DNA of 64,000 nucleotides from Clostridiales bacterium (GTDB lineage Bacteria > Bacillota > Clostridia > Lachnospirales > Lachnospiraceae): positions 19,384-83,383 of the forward strand of contig JAAYNW010000095.1 in NCBI GenBank assembly GCA_012520655.1, written 5' to 3'. How positions within the stretch are numbered: position 1 is the first letter of the stretch; the number at the start of each line of letters is the position of its first letter. Under the pieces are notes generated by a model. The model searched no databases, was not told where the DNA came from, and was given only the letters and a program-made list of their open reading frames with translations. Below are positions 25,153-33,697 of this stretch, in pieces. A program made the position numbers and the translations under genes.

Positions 25153-25198
25153 ACTTTTGGGTAATTTGCTTTTTTATATGAAATACCAAAAAGTTACC
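25153..25198 (-). promoter_or_regulatory. Hairpin in the permease to binding-protein gap
   Basis: Inverted arms GGTAACTTTTTGG and CCAAAAGT around a 25-base AT-rich loop, on the minus strand, within the 139-base gap 25098-25236. It may stabilise or modulate expression of the downstream binding-protein gene. No T-run follows, so it is not an obvious terminator. Confidence 0.4.
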
Positions 25199-25236
25199 AC
25201 CAGAATTGATTTTACTTATCGATAAAATGTTACCCC

Positions 25237-26211
25237 TTATCGATTTCTTTTATTCATTACCATATCAAGCAATACTGCACCGATAATTACACAACCTTTT
25301 ACAATTGATTGATAGTAAGATGATACGCCGATCAAGTTCATACCATTGTAAATAAAGCCAATGATAAAGATACCCATCAATACTCCGGGAATTGTTGCTA
25401 TACCGCCTGCAAAGGAAGTTCCTCCGAGTACGCAGGCCGCAACCGCATCCGTTTCGTAACCTATACCGATATTGGACTGTGCAGATCCTGTTTTTGCGGT
25501 AAATATGATAGCCGCAACACCTGCCAAGAATCCACTGACTGTATATACACCAACCTTTGTCCAGAATTCGCTGACACCGGAGGCAATCGCCGCATTGACA
25601 TTACCTCCTACCGCAAATACATAACGACCGAACTTGGTCCAATGGAGCAAAAGATACATGATAATTGTTATTATAATCAATATAACAATCGGAATCGGCA
25701 TTCCTAAAAATTTACCTGAATATATATTTTTGAAAACATCACTTGTAAGGGAAATCGCCTTTCCTCCACTGATAACCTGAGATAAACCGCGGATAATCAA
25801 CTGTGTGGATAAGGTTACAACAAACGGAAACATATTGAATTTTGCAATCAAAACCCCGTTTAAAAGTCCAAAAAGCGTCGCTACCAACAATGCGATAAAA
25901 CATGATACCCAAACATTCATTCCGCTATTGGTAATCGTAACACCGAGCACACAACTGGTCAGTGCCAATTGGGCTCCGACTGCAAGATCGATACCGCCGG
26001 TCGTAATCGCAAGGCACATACCATAAGAGATCATACCGTTGATAGCTACCTGAGTCGCTACGTTAATAAAGTTATTCGATGTTGCAAATGCGGGCTCCAT
26101 AATCCCGATTACTACCATCATTATCAGCAAAACGATACCGATACCGTACTTTCCCATGAGCATCCTCAAGCTATCGTTATGCGCACTTTTTGCTTTGATC
26201 TTTCCTAACAT
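25237..26211 (-). CDS. Ribose-type sugar ABC transporter permease (RbsC family)
   Basis: A 324-residue membrane permease of the RbsC/XylH type with eight to ten hydrophobic segments. Family stretches are present: TTGGIDLAVGAQLALTS and LGGTSFAGGIATIPGVLMG. It pairs with the ATPase 14 bases upstream and the binding lipoprotein downstream. RBS GGAGG lies 9 bases before the ATG. It is a paralogue of the permease at 4448-5449, but the importers sit with different kinases and so probably carry different sugars. Confidence 0.92.
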   Translation of the reverse strand: MLGKIKAKSAHNDSLRMLMGKYGIGIVLLIMMVVIGIMEPAFATSNNFINVATQVAINGMISYGMCLAITTGGIDLAVGAQLALTSCVLGVTITNSGMNVWVSCFIALLVATLFGLLNGVLIAKFNMFPFVVTLSTQLIIRGLSQVISGGKAISLTSDVFKNIYSGKFLGMPIPIVILIIITIIMYLLLHWTKFGRYVFAVGGNVNAAIASGVSEFWTKVGVYTVSGFLAGVAAIIFTAKTGSAQSNIGIGYETDAVAACVLGGTSFAGGIATIPGVLMGIFIIGFIYNGMNLIGVSSYYQSIVKGCVIIGAVLLDMVMNKRNR

Positions 26212-26225
26212 TTTTCTGTCCTCCT

Positions 26226-27758
26226 CTATTTGCCGCCAAAAGCTTTGGCCAAAATAACTTCTTCTGTTGCTGTAGAATCTAAGATTTCAGCCCTCGTAAC
26301 CTCTCCGTTTATCGATCCTTCATGATAAATGAGAATGCGGTCACTCATACCCATAATCTCCGGCAGTTCCGACGAAATCATTATAATCGCCATGCCTTTA
26401 GCCGCAAACTGACACATAAGAGAATGGATTTCAGATTTTGCTCCGACATCCACACCTCTGGTCGGTTCGTCCAGAATAAGCAGCTTTGGATTTGCCATAA
26501 TCCACTTTGCAATAACTACTTTCTGCTGGTTACCACCGCTTAGTGAGAATGCTTCATGTTCTATGCTGGCGGCCTTTACGGTCAACTGTTTTGCTACTTC
26601 TTCACATTCTTTTATTTCACGCCTTTGGTTAATCAGAATTCCTCTCTGCTTCTTAGGTAAGTTCGGCAGAGAAATATTCTCCCGCAAAGAACGCAACAGG
26701 CATAATCCGAAATTTTTTCTATCCTCATTTACCATACAAATTCCTTTATTAATAGCTGAACGAGGATTTTTATTTTTAATTTCTTTACCTTCCAGATACA
26801 TTTTCCCGCTTGTAATCGGATCCAGCCCGAATATTGCTCTCATCGTTTCACTACGTCCGGAGCCTACCAATCCCGAAAGACCCAGAATCTCTCCCGCATG
26901 TACCTCAAAGCTAATATCCTTAAAGCCTTTTCCACATAAATTCTCTGCCTTAAATACGACATCGCCAATCTTGCAGTCTACTTTCGGGAATACGTTCTCT
27001 ACCTTACGTCCTACCATTTTGGAGATAAGTTCGTCTCTCGATATCTGAGCAAGAGGTGCGGAGGTAATAAACATTCCGTCTCTGAACACCGATACTGTAT
27101 CGCATATCTGGAAAATCTCATCCATACGGTGGGAAATATAGATAATTGCCACGCCCTTTGCCTTCAATTCCCTGATTACTCTGAATAAATGATCGGTCTC
27201 TTCGCTGTCTAGCGATGAAGTAGGTTCATCCATAATAATCATCCTCGCATCCGAAGATACTGCCTTAATGATTTCAACCATTTGAACTTGCGCTAATGTC
27301 AATTCTTTGATTAACGTTTTGGGCCCGTAAGGGAAATTGAACTGCTTTAAGATTTCGCCTGCCCTTTCATTCTGTTTTTTCTTATTAAGAAAGAACTTCC
27401 CTACCGTGTCCTCTCTCTTTAAGAAAATACTGTCCGCTATAGATAAATGCGGTTCCGGATTTAACTCCTGATGAATCATTGCAATTCCTGCATTGATGGC
27501 ATCTACCGGCCCTTTTACCTGATAGGGTTTCCCTTCAAAAGTAATGGTTCCCTTATCCTGCTTATGAAGACCGATTACGATTTTCATAAGTGTTGATTTA
27601 CCGGCACCGTTTTCTCCCATTAACGCATGTACTTCACCCGGTTTTACATGCAGCTGTACGTCCTTTAGTGCCTGTGTTCCGCCGAACGCCTTACTGATGC
27701 CTTCGCACTGCAAAATATACTCATTCTTGCCGTCTGTGTTCTTTTCCAACACTTTCAC
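26226..27758 (-). CDS. Ribose-type sugar ABC transporter ATP-binding protein (RbsA family)
   Basis: A 510-residue double-cassette ATPase. First cassette: Walker A GENGAGKST, signature LTLAQVQMVEI, Walker B MIIMDEPTSS. Second cassette: degenerate GLVGSGRSE, signature LSGGNQQKV and LILDEPTRGVDVGAKSEIH. The reading frame opens at GTG 27758, but the RBS CGGAGG is next to it; GTG 27752 or TTG 27749 is better spaced, so the true N-terminus may be two or three residues shorter. It lies 9 bases after the FGGY kinase stop, so import and phosphorylation genes are in one operon. Confidence 0.92.
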   Translation of the reverse strand: MKVLEKNTDGKNEYILQCEGISKAFGGTQALKDVQLHVKPGEVHALMGENGAGKSTLMKIVIGLHKQDKGTITFEGKPYQVKGPVDAINAGIAMIHQELNPEPHLSIADSIFLKREDTVGKFFLNKKKQNERAGEILKQFNFPYGPKTLIKELTLAQVQMVEIIKAVSSDARMIIMDEPTSSLDSEETDHLFRVIRELKAKGVAIIYISHRMDEIFQICDTVSVFRDGMFITSAPLAQISRDELISKMVGRKVENVFPKVDCKIGDVVFKAENLCGKGFKDISFEVHAGEILGLSGLVGSGRSETMRAIFGLDPITSGKMYLEGKEIKNKNPRSAINKGICMVNEDRKNFGLCLLRSLRENISLPNLPKKQRGILINQRREIKECEEVAKQLTVKAASIEHEAFSLSGGNQQKVVIAKWIMANPKLLILDEPTRGVDVGAKSEIHSLMCQFAAKGMAIIMISSELPEIMGMSDRILIYHEGSINGEVTRAEILDSTATEEVILAKAFGGK

Positions 27759-27767
27759 CTCCGTTTT

Positions 27768-29297
27768 TTATCCAAACAAATTCTCTTTCTCTACTCTTCT
27801 TCCAAGCAATGTGACCTTTTCAAGTACATGACCGCTTGTAACATATATCTCTTTAAATAATTGATAATATTCTTCATAAATCCGGTGTCTGGCAGCGTTC
27901 GGAATCACCTCCAAATCTTTATATCGAACGGTCCTCAAGCACCCTTCTTCTATATCTTTGAAGATTCCGGCTCCGACTCCCGCTGCAATCGCAGCGCCCA
28001 GACTCGCCTGTTCTTCGGTCTCCATAACCCTGAGCGGAATGTTGTAGATATCTGCCTGCATCTGTAGCCAAGGAGCGCTTCTTGCACCTCCGCCTGAAGC
28101 TACCATATAATCCTTCGTCTTCAGTCCAAGTTCTCCGCAAAGCTCAATACACTGCATCAGTGCATAGGCGACGCCTTCCATAACAGCCCTCGTCAGTTCT
28201 GCCGGACCCGTATTTATATTCACACCTACAAATTCGCCGCTGATATCGGGATTTAAATGAGGAGTCCTTTCTCCATTCAAATAAGGAAGAAAGATTACGC
28301 CGTTGCTTCCCGGCACCACTTTGCTTACCGCTTCATCTAATTTTTTGTAATCTACCTGTCCAAGCAGTCTGTTGCACCATTTTAGTGAGATTCCTGCATT
28401 CATTATGGCACCCATCGTAATCCATCTTCCCTTCTTATATCCACAGAAGGTGTTCGTAGAAAGATTAGGGTTTAAAATCGGTATATCGCTCTGAAAGGAC
28501 ACTTGTCCGCTTGTTCCTATGTTTACGGAAGAACCGCCCAGGTATGTGATGCCGTTTCCAATTCCCTGCATCACTTGGTCTCCGCCTCCCGCAACTACAA
28601 TCGTCTTTGTAGATAAGCCTGTTTCTCTTGCTGCTTCTTCGCATACTTTTCCGACAGCTTCATCGGTATTGTAGCAAGGCGGAAAAATCTCAACCGGTAC
28701 GGAGAAAATGTTCAGAATCTCTCTCGACCAGTTTCCGTTTTTAATATCAAAAGCCAATGTTGCCGAAGCGTCCGAATAATCGGAAGTAATTTCTCCCGTG
28801 AGTTTAAATTTTATATAGTCCTTCGGAAGGCAAACATAGCGTACACGCTTATAATTCTCCGGTTCGTTTTCTCTTACCCATAACAAGGACGGAAGCAGAA
28901 ATCCCGAATAAATCGGATTCATTACCAACTCTTTCATCCTCTGTTCTCCCAAGGTGTCCTTCATATAGTTCACCTGTTTGGAGGATCTGGCATCGCAATG
29001 TAAAATCGCAGGTCTTATGACTTCTTTTTTCTCATCCAGCAAAACCGCTCCGTGCATCTGTCCGGAAAAACTTATTCCCGCTATCTCTTCCGGTTTAACG
29101 CCGCTTTTTAAAATCGCTTCCTTTATAGTAGCGCAGCACGCGTCCCACCACTGTGCCGGATCATGTTCCGCATATCCGTTATATGGAGATGAGAACTGGT
29201 AATCTCTGGCGCATACGGCCTTTACCGTACCTTTTTCATCAATAATCAATATTTTCAGGCTGGAGGTTCCCAAATCAATTCCCATTAAATACGACAT
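27768..29297 (-). CDS. FGGY-family carbohydrate kinase (xylulokinase-like)
   Basis: A 509-residue sugar kinase of the hexokinase/actin fold. The N-terminal phosphate loop is GIDLGTSSLKILIID, followed by ISFSGQMHGAVLLD, which is most like xylulokinases (SGQMHG), and the C-terminal ATP loop VASGGGARSAPWLQMQADI. It phosphorylates an imported ketose or polyol in the cytosol. The usual xylulokinase ILWNDxR segment is ILHCDAR here, so a substrate other than D-xylulose is possible. It lies between the ADP-dependent kinase (22-base gap) and the importer ATPase. RBS AAGGAG is 9 bases before the ATG. Confidence 0.9.
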   Translation of the reverse strand: MSYLMGIDLGTSSLKILIIDEKGTVKAVCARDYQFSSPYNGYAEHDPAQWWDACCATIKEAILKSGVKPEEIAGISFSGQMHGAVLLDEKKEVIRPAILHCDARSSKQVNYMKDTLGEQRMKELVMNPIYSGFLLPSLLWVRENEPENYKRVRYVCLPKDYIKFKLTGEITSDYSDASATLAFDIKNGNWSREILNIFSVPVEIFPPCYNTDEAVGKVCEEAARETGLSTKTIVVAGGGDQVMQGIGNGITYLGGSSVNIGTSGQVSFQSDIPILNPNLSTNTFCGYKKGRWITMGAIMNAGISLKWCNRLLGQVDYKKLDEAVSKVVPGSNGVIFLPYLNGERTPHLNPDISGEFVGVNINTGPAELTRAVMEGVAYALMQCIELCGELGLKTKDYMVASGGGARSAPWLQMQADIYNIPLRVMETEEQASLGAAIAAGVGAGIFKDIEEGCLRTVRYKDLEVIPNAARHRIYEEYYQLFKEIYVTSGHVLEKVTLLGRRVEKENLFG

Positions 29298-29319
29298 TGC
29301 ACTCTTCTCCTTACCGTCT

Positions 29320-30645
29320 CTATTTCTTCTTGATAAAACAAATGTGAACTCCAGCGGTAAACGTATCTCCCAAACCTATTGTATATTTGGGATGTTCCAA
29401 ATATCTGGAGGGAACTACTTTTATCATACGATCCGTTTCCCTGTCCTCGGCAGCCTGCGCGAACTGCAAACCTCTTTCGCTGAGAGCCAATGCAAGAGTT
29501 TCTCTGCATTCTTCCGGATTACCGTATCTTCCGATTCTCGCTCTCGTTGCCGACATGATATTTCCCATAGTCAGCCCTCGTTCGATATCGACGCCCTCTA
29601 ATTCCACACCGTAGTACATGGCATAATCTTTTGTATGCAGGATAATTCCTTTGACCGGATATTTGGAAAGAATCACTTCCAAACCTTTTAGCACATCTTC
29701 TATTTTTTCAACGTCAATTTCATATCCAAAACGCTTTGCCTGCTGCTCCAGCTCCTCTTCATTCATGCCGAATATATGAGCATATCTGCCGAACATGTCC
29801 GAAGCCTGTTCCTTCACTTTGGGATTCATGTAAAAAGCACCTTCAAAATAAATGACTGTTTCCGGATGCTTTGTACGCATACATTCCAAATAAGGTTCCA
29901 ATTCCAGCAAACGCTTTTTCATTACTTCCGGATCGATAATCGCATCAAAGCCGGATATTAAATAGGAAGAAGGTGACTGTGAGGATCTGTCCCAATACTC
30001 CAGGAATTCTTGCATGATTGGGACCTCTTTGTGTACCGTGTCATAAAAGAGAATCAAACGGTTAGACAACGGTATTTCTACTTCACGTCCCAGAATCCGT
30101 ATCTTATCTCCTTTATTGAATTGAAGAATAAAATGGTATACAGGCTCCTCATCGGATATCCCCTGCATAATCGGCACTTTTTTATTATCCTTGATGACTG
30201 TTGTCCCTTCGTGATCCATCATTTCGGATACTTGCTTGCATCTGTCGGTCAAATGTACATTAACAGGAAATCCCATCGTCCCTATTGCCGCTGCTGCCTG
30301 TGCACAAGTGCCTCCCAGAGCAAATTCGGATACAAATTTTTCCTTCAGATAATTACATACTTCTATATTAGTAATATCGAAGTTACCGCCGAGCCCCCGC
30401 ATCAAATAATAACTACTGATTCGCGCGAAGTCCTCCAGCGTATTCATGACATCGCCTTCTTTGACATAAGGTTCTTCTTTCAAATAGGCGTCCAGTATTT
30501 CATTGTATATCTTCGAATCCCATCCTAAAACTACATCCAAGTTGCTCGTATATGCAAATACGGGTGCCTTCAGCTCCTCTTTACTATATGCGACAAGCAA
30601 AGGATTCTCATCGAGATATTGCTTATATTTATCTACATACGGCAT
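29320..30645 (-). CDS. ADP-dependent phosphofructokinase/glucokinase-family sugar kinase
   Basis: A 441-residue protein resembling the ADP-dependent glucokinase/phosphofructokinase family (Pfam ADP_PFK_GK, ribokinase fold). Evidence: length, N-terminal layout ending in ALGGTCAQAAAAIGTMGFPV (nucleoside-kinase-like glycine-rich segment), VYHFILQF, YLISGFDAIID (substrate region), and the catalytic IGLGDTFTAGV near residue 428 with the base Asp. These enzymes use ADP as phosphoryl donor and are best known from archaea and animals; bacterial members are less common. First gene of the kinase-kinase-importer operon, behind a consensus promoter at 30765-30793. Donor and substrate need biochemical proof. 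Confidence 0.78.
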   Translation of the reverse strand: MPYVDKYKQYLDENPLLVAYSKEELKAPVFAYTSNLDVVLGWDSKIYNEILDAYLKEEPYVKEGDVMNTLEDFARISSYYLMRGLGGNFDITNIEVCNYLKEKFVSEFALGGTCAQAAAAIGTMGFPVNVHLTDRCKQVSEMMDHEGTTVIKDNKKVPIMQGISDEEPVYHFILQFNKGDKIRILGREVEIPLSNRLILFYDTVHKEVPIMQEFLEYWDRSSQSPSSYLISGFDAIIDPEVMKKRLLELEPYLECMRTKHPETVIYFEGAFYMNPKVKEQASDMFGRYAHIFGMNEEELEQQAKRFGYEIDVEKIEDVLKGLEVILSKYPVKGIILHTKDYAMYYGVELEGVDIERGLTMGNIMSATRARIGRYGNPEECRETLALALSERGLQFAQAAEDRETDRMIKVVPSRYLEHPKYTIGLGDTFTAGVHICFIKKK

Positions 30646-30764
30646 TTCAAAAACACATCCTTCTACCCGATAATTCTTTACCTCCGAAGCGAATTATATA
30701 CTGTCTTTCCTGCTTCATCTTTATATTTATTTTTAAGTTTTACTTCTATTAATTATTTAATGTA

Positions 30765-30793
30765 AGTATACATATAAAAGTGAGTTTTGTCAA
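30765..30793 (-). promoter_or_regulatory. Consensus sigma-70-type promoter of the kinase/importer operon
   Basis: Minus strand: -35 TTGACA (30793-30788), 17-base spacer, -10 TATACT (30770-30765), predicting a start near 30758 and a leader of about 110 bases before the ADP-dependent kinase. A perfect palindrome begins 4 bases upstream of the -35. Confidence 0.8.
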
Positions 30794-30797
30794 CATA

Positions 30798-30827
30798 TTT
30801 CATGAAAAAATATATTTTTTCATGAAA
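30798..30827. promoter_or_regulatory. Perfect 30-bp palindromic operator (two TTTCATGAAA sites)
   Basis: The 30 bases read identically on both strands. They contain TTTCATGAAA at 30798-30807 and 30818-30827, centres 20 bp apart, separated by AAATATATTT-type sequence. Placement directly upstream of the -35 fits an activator, or a repressor that blocks polymerase. The RpiR and ROK regulators of the island are candidates. The remainder of the 408-bp gap (30646-31053) holds the promoter, this site and the dhaL terminator. Confidence 0.75.
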
Positions 30828-30934
30828 CTTTTTATCTTTATTGTTTATTTTTTACATATCACCCCTCTTTTTATTCAACTTTTCAGTCCTGTTTTTGTAT
30901 ATTTTGCACATTTTTCTTTTTGAGTATTTTGGGA

Positions 30935-30975
30935 AGAAAAAAGAGAATGGATGAAGCAAAAAATCCAAACTCTTT
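30935..30975 (-). terminator. Probable terminator after dhaL
   Basis: Minus-strand stem AAAGAGTTTGGAT / ATCCATTCTCTTT (2x2 internal mismatch) with a 10-base loop followed by TTTTCTT, 78 bases after the dhaL stop. Confidence 0.6.
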
Positions 30976-31053
30976 TTTATTCAACTGCTATTCTTATTTT
31001 GTTTATAATTTATTCTTAGTTTATTCTATTTTTATTCACAAATAATAAGAAGT

Positions 31054-31692
31054 TTATTCCTGTGCCTGAAGATAGCTGTGCATCGCCTCAAATATAATCT
31101 TTACAGATGTTGCTCCGGCATCCTGAAATCCTATAGAACGTTCCATCAGCGATTTTGCTCTGCCGAACTTCGCCACCATAGTCTTAGTCGCTTCCACGCC
31201 TTCTCCCGCCGCCTTCGCAGCTTCGCCCATGCAGAAAGTCAAATCTTCCTTGTCCGTCTTCTCAAGAGCCACTGCTGCCGGTTCCAGTGCATCCACCATT
31301 GTCTTATCGCCGATTTCTGCTTTTCCGCGCAGCTTAATCGCTTTCACGGCAGCGCTCATCATCTTAGAAAAAAGTTCTCCGTCAAGCTCGGTAATCGGCT
31401 CCAAGTCCTTAATACCTCCTAAAAACATCGAACCGAATATAACGCCTGACGCTCCTCCCATAGAATTAAGCATCTGCATACCCGTCGTTTTGAACACATC
31501 GTTGATTGTCGCAAAATCATCTCTGGACATAAGCGCCGTTTTTGCTTTTTCCATGCCACCGGACATCCCGATTCCATGGTCCCCGTCCCCGATCTTGCTA
31601 TCCACTTCCGTAAGATATTCTTTGCTTTCTATAATAGCATCGCATGCAGCAATGACCATCTGTTTACAGGTTTCTACATTAATACTTTTCAT
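31054..31692 (-). CDS. dhaL: Dihydroxyacetone kinase subunit L (DhaL), ADP/ATP-binding
   Basis: A 212-residue nucleotide-binding subunit of a two-subunit dihydroxyacetone-type kinase. The Mg-nucleotide motif SKIGDGDHGIGMSGGMEKA and the helix stretch GASGVIFGSMFLGG are diagnostic. The open frame extends to 31812, but the ATG at 31692 has GGAGG 7 bases upstream and overlaps the dhaK stop as ATGA, so translation is coupled and the longer form is rejected. No DhaM phosphoryl donor gene is in the window, so either an ATP-dependent split kinase or a DhaM from elsewhere is implied. Confidence 0.9.
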   Translation of the reverse strand: MKSINVETCKQMVIAACDAIIESKEYLTEVDSKIGDGDHGIGMSGGMEKAKTALMSRDDFATINDVFKTTGMQMLNSMGGASGVIFGSMFLGGIKDLEPITELDGELFSKMMSAAVKAIKLRGKAEIGDKTMVDALEPAAVALEKTDKEDLTFCMGEAAKAAGEGVEATKTMVAKFGRAKSLMERSIGFQDAGATSVKIIFEAMHSYLQAQE

Positions 31693-32693
31693 GTCAAAGC
31701 CTCCCTCGCATAATATGGAGAACAACAAGGAGCGTTGTAATATTTTTTCAATTCTTCGTCCAGCCTTAAAATAGTGATAGAAAATCCGCCCATTTCCTGG
31801 CAGGTGCACCAATTCTTTATCTCGGCATCATGCACTATTATTCCTTCGCTCTTCAAATGCTTGTCCAGTTCATAATACACCGTATTGAGTTCCAAAAGCG
31901 TTGTGGAACCCAGACCGTTTACAAGAACGGCTACCTCATCCCCCGAATGAAGAGACATCTCCTCTTTCAATTCGCTGTACATGCGGTCCACCAATTCATT
32001 TGCCGGTTTCATGGTCGTCCGCTCAATTCCCGGTTCACCATGCATTCCCATTCCGAATTCTATCTCGTCCTCGCCAAGTTCAAAGGTGGGTTTGTTCAAT
32101 CCCGGAATGGAGCCGGGCGATGTTGCCAATCCGATAGTATTTATCTGATTTCTCGCCTTCTCAGTCACACGCACCACTTCTTCCAGAGAGAGACCGGCAT
32201 CACAGGCTGCTCCGGCAATTTTTATTACGTAAATATCCCCTGCAATGCCTCTTCGGTCTTCAATCCTGTCTTTCGGGGCGGATGCACAATCATCCCACAC
32301 ACGTACATGTGCGGTTTTTATATCCTCAAAGCCGCACATTTCTTCAGCCATATCGAAATTCAGGTTATCTCCTTCGTAATTTCCGTAGATAAACAAAACT
32401 CCCTTGCCTTCATCTACCGCTTTTGCAGTTTCCGTAATTACCTGCGGATTCGGAGATGCGAATATGTTGCCGTTGGCAGATGCATCGGCCAGACCTTTTC
32501 CTACAAATCCCGAGAAAAGAGGTTCATGCCCGCTTCCGCCGCCAATGACTAGGGAAACCTTCCCTTTTCTTCTATTCTTATAGACAATACAATTCGTTTC
32601 CGGAACCGCCTCGAAAAATTTACTGTAGGCTGCCAGAAATCCTTGTGTACTTTGTGTCACAATGTCACCGCTTTGGTTTAAAATTTTTTTCAT
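31689..32693 (-). CDS. dhaK: Dihydroxyacetone kinase subunit K (DhaK), substrate-binding
   Basis: A 334-residue substrate-binding subunit that holds dihydroxyacetone or a related ketose through a hemiaminal bond to a histidine. Family motifs: GGGSGHEPLFSGFVGKG (about residues 48-64), NYEGDNLNFDMA and GMGMHGEPGIERT containing the catalytic-site His. The frame opens at TTG 32708, but AGGATGG points to the ATG at 32693, giving the family start MKKILNQ. The relatives LerK/DerK act on erythrulose, so a C4 ketose is possible given the TIM/RpiB pair nearby. Located 26 bases after the aldolase stop and overlapping dhaL. Confidence 0.9.
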   Translation of the reverse strand: MKKILNQSGDIVTQSTQGFLAAYSKFFEAVPETNCIVYKNRRKGKVSLVIGGGSGHEPLFSGFVGKGLADASANGNIFASPNPQVITETAKAVDEGKGVLFIYGNYEGDNLNFDMAEEMCGFEDIKTAHVRVWDDCASAPKDRIEDRRGIAGDIYVIKIAGAACDAGLSLEEVVRVTEKARNQINTIGLATSPGSIPGLNKPTFELGEDEIEFGMGMHGEPGIERTTMKPANELVDRMYSELKEEMSLHSGDEVAVLVNGLGSTTLLELNTVYYELDKHLKSEGIIVHDAEIKNWCTCQEMGGFSITILRLDEELKKYYNAPCCSPYYAREALT

Positions 32694-32719
32694 GTCATCC
32701 ATCCTCAACTTAGTGCTTA

Positions 32720-33595
32720 TTAAATCATCTTAGACAGTTCGTAATATTTTACTTTATCATCATCGTTAAATAATCTAATCTTCTGCTCGCATACTTCCTG
32801 CATAGCTTTTACACTGTCCGGATATAATTCAAAAGGCTCGCGAATCTTCTTATCTTCCAATGTAATACGAAGTCTCTGATAGAAAGCATCCTTAATATCT
32901 GAAGAAATATTTATCTTATTAACGCCGCGTTTTACTGCTTCTGCAATTTCAGAATCCTTATTGCCGGAACCACCGTGGAGTACAAGCGGAACAGATACTT
33001 TACTTTTAATTTCCGAAAGCAGATCCTGCTTCAACTCCGGTTTCATTCCTGCCGGGTAAATACCGTGTGCTGTTCCGATAGCAATAGCTAGAGTATCGCA
33101 TCCTGTTTCTTCTACGAAACGAACTGCATCTTCCGGTTTTGTATATATGATTTCTGCTGTACCGCCTTCTGTGTCGCCATCTGTCGTTCCGATCGTTCCG
33201 AGCTCACCTTCTACGGAAACTCCAAGAGGATGTGCGAGTTCACATACCTTCTTTGTAATTGCTACGTTTTCTTCGAAAGGCAAATGAGATGCATCGATCA
33301 TAACTGAAGTAAATCCTGCGCGAATAGCACGAACAATCGGTTCCCATCCGCTGTGATCCAAGTGAATACATACCGGCACTTTTGATTTGTTGGCACGGTC
33401 AATACACATCTTTAAGAAACTGTCTCCCTGAAACTCCAATTCAAACGGATGAATTGCCAGAATAACCGGTGCCTGCAATTTCTCGCAAGTATCCATTACA
33501 CCGTTTAATATCTGACCTGTTCCGATATTAAATGCGGGTACGGCAAAATTACGCTCGTTTGCAACTTTTAAAAGCTCTTTCATGTTAAGTAACAT
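32720..33595 (-). CDS. Class II ketose-bisphosphate aldolase, second copy
   Basis: A 291-residue class II zinc aldolase. Motifs are present in order: FAVPAFNIGTGQ, VCIHLDHSGWEP (zinc His pair), EGELGTIGTTDGD, AIGTAHGIYP and VLHGGSGNKDSE. The open frame extends to 33697, but AAAGGAGG 8 bases before the ATG at 33595 and the conserved N-terminus fix the start there. First gene of an aldolase-dhaK-dhaL operon with a consensus promoter at 33669-33697. It would yield dihydroxyacetone phosphate plus an aldehyde. It is clearly diverged from the first aldolase (3516-4397). Confidence 0.91.
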   Translation of the reverse strand: MLLNMKELLKVANERNFAVPAFNIGTGQILNGVMDTCEKLQAPVILAIHPFELEFQGDSFLKMCIDRANKSKVPVCIHLDHSGWEPIVRAIRAGFTSVMIDASHLPFEENVAITKKVCELAHPLGVSVEGELGTIGTTDGDTEGGTAEIIYTKPEDAVRFVEETGCDTLAIAIGTAHGIYPAGMKPELKQDLLSEIKSKVSVPLVLHGGSGNKDSEIAEAVKRGVNKINISSDIKDAFYQRLRITLEDKKIREPFELYPDSVKAMQEVCEQKIRLFNDDDKVKYYELSKMI

Positions 33596-33668
33596 ATTTG
33601 TTTCCTCCTTTGGTTTATGCAGCTTTGTCATATTCTTAATCGCACTTTTATAAAGCACTTTTGAAAAC

Positions 33669-33697
33669 ATCATAACTCTTGCTTTACTTTCTGTCAA
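33669..33697 (-). promoter_or_regulatory. Consensus promoter of the aldolase-dhaKL operon, with upstream TTTCATAAAA
   Basis: Minus strand: TTGACA (33697-33692), 17-base spacer, TATGAT (33674-33669). Two bases upstream of the -35 is TTTCATAAAA (33709-33700), differing by one base from the 30.8-kb palindrome sites and in the same position. The remaining 33710-34061 is very AT-rich and should also hold the promoter of the divergent gene at 34062, which I could not fix. Confidence 0.75.

Noticed and set aside
31229..31774. 181-codon plus-strand frame opposite dhaL/dhaK
   Set aside because: It lies wholly antisense to two well-supported genes with motifs and RBS; no recognisable protein.
31842..32552. 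Long plus-strand frame opposite dhaK
   Set aside because: Shadow of dhaK; amino acid composition is low in typical structure and there is no RBS.
33596..33697. Longer N-terminus for the second aldolase
   Set aside because: The segment contains the promoter and RBS; the conserved domain starts just after ATG 33595.
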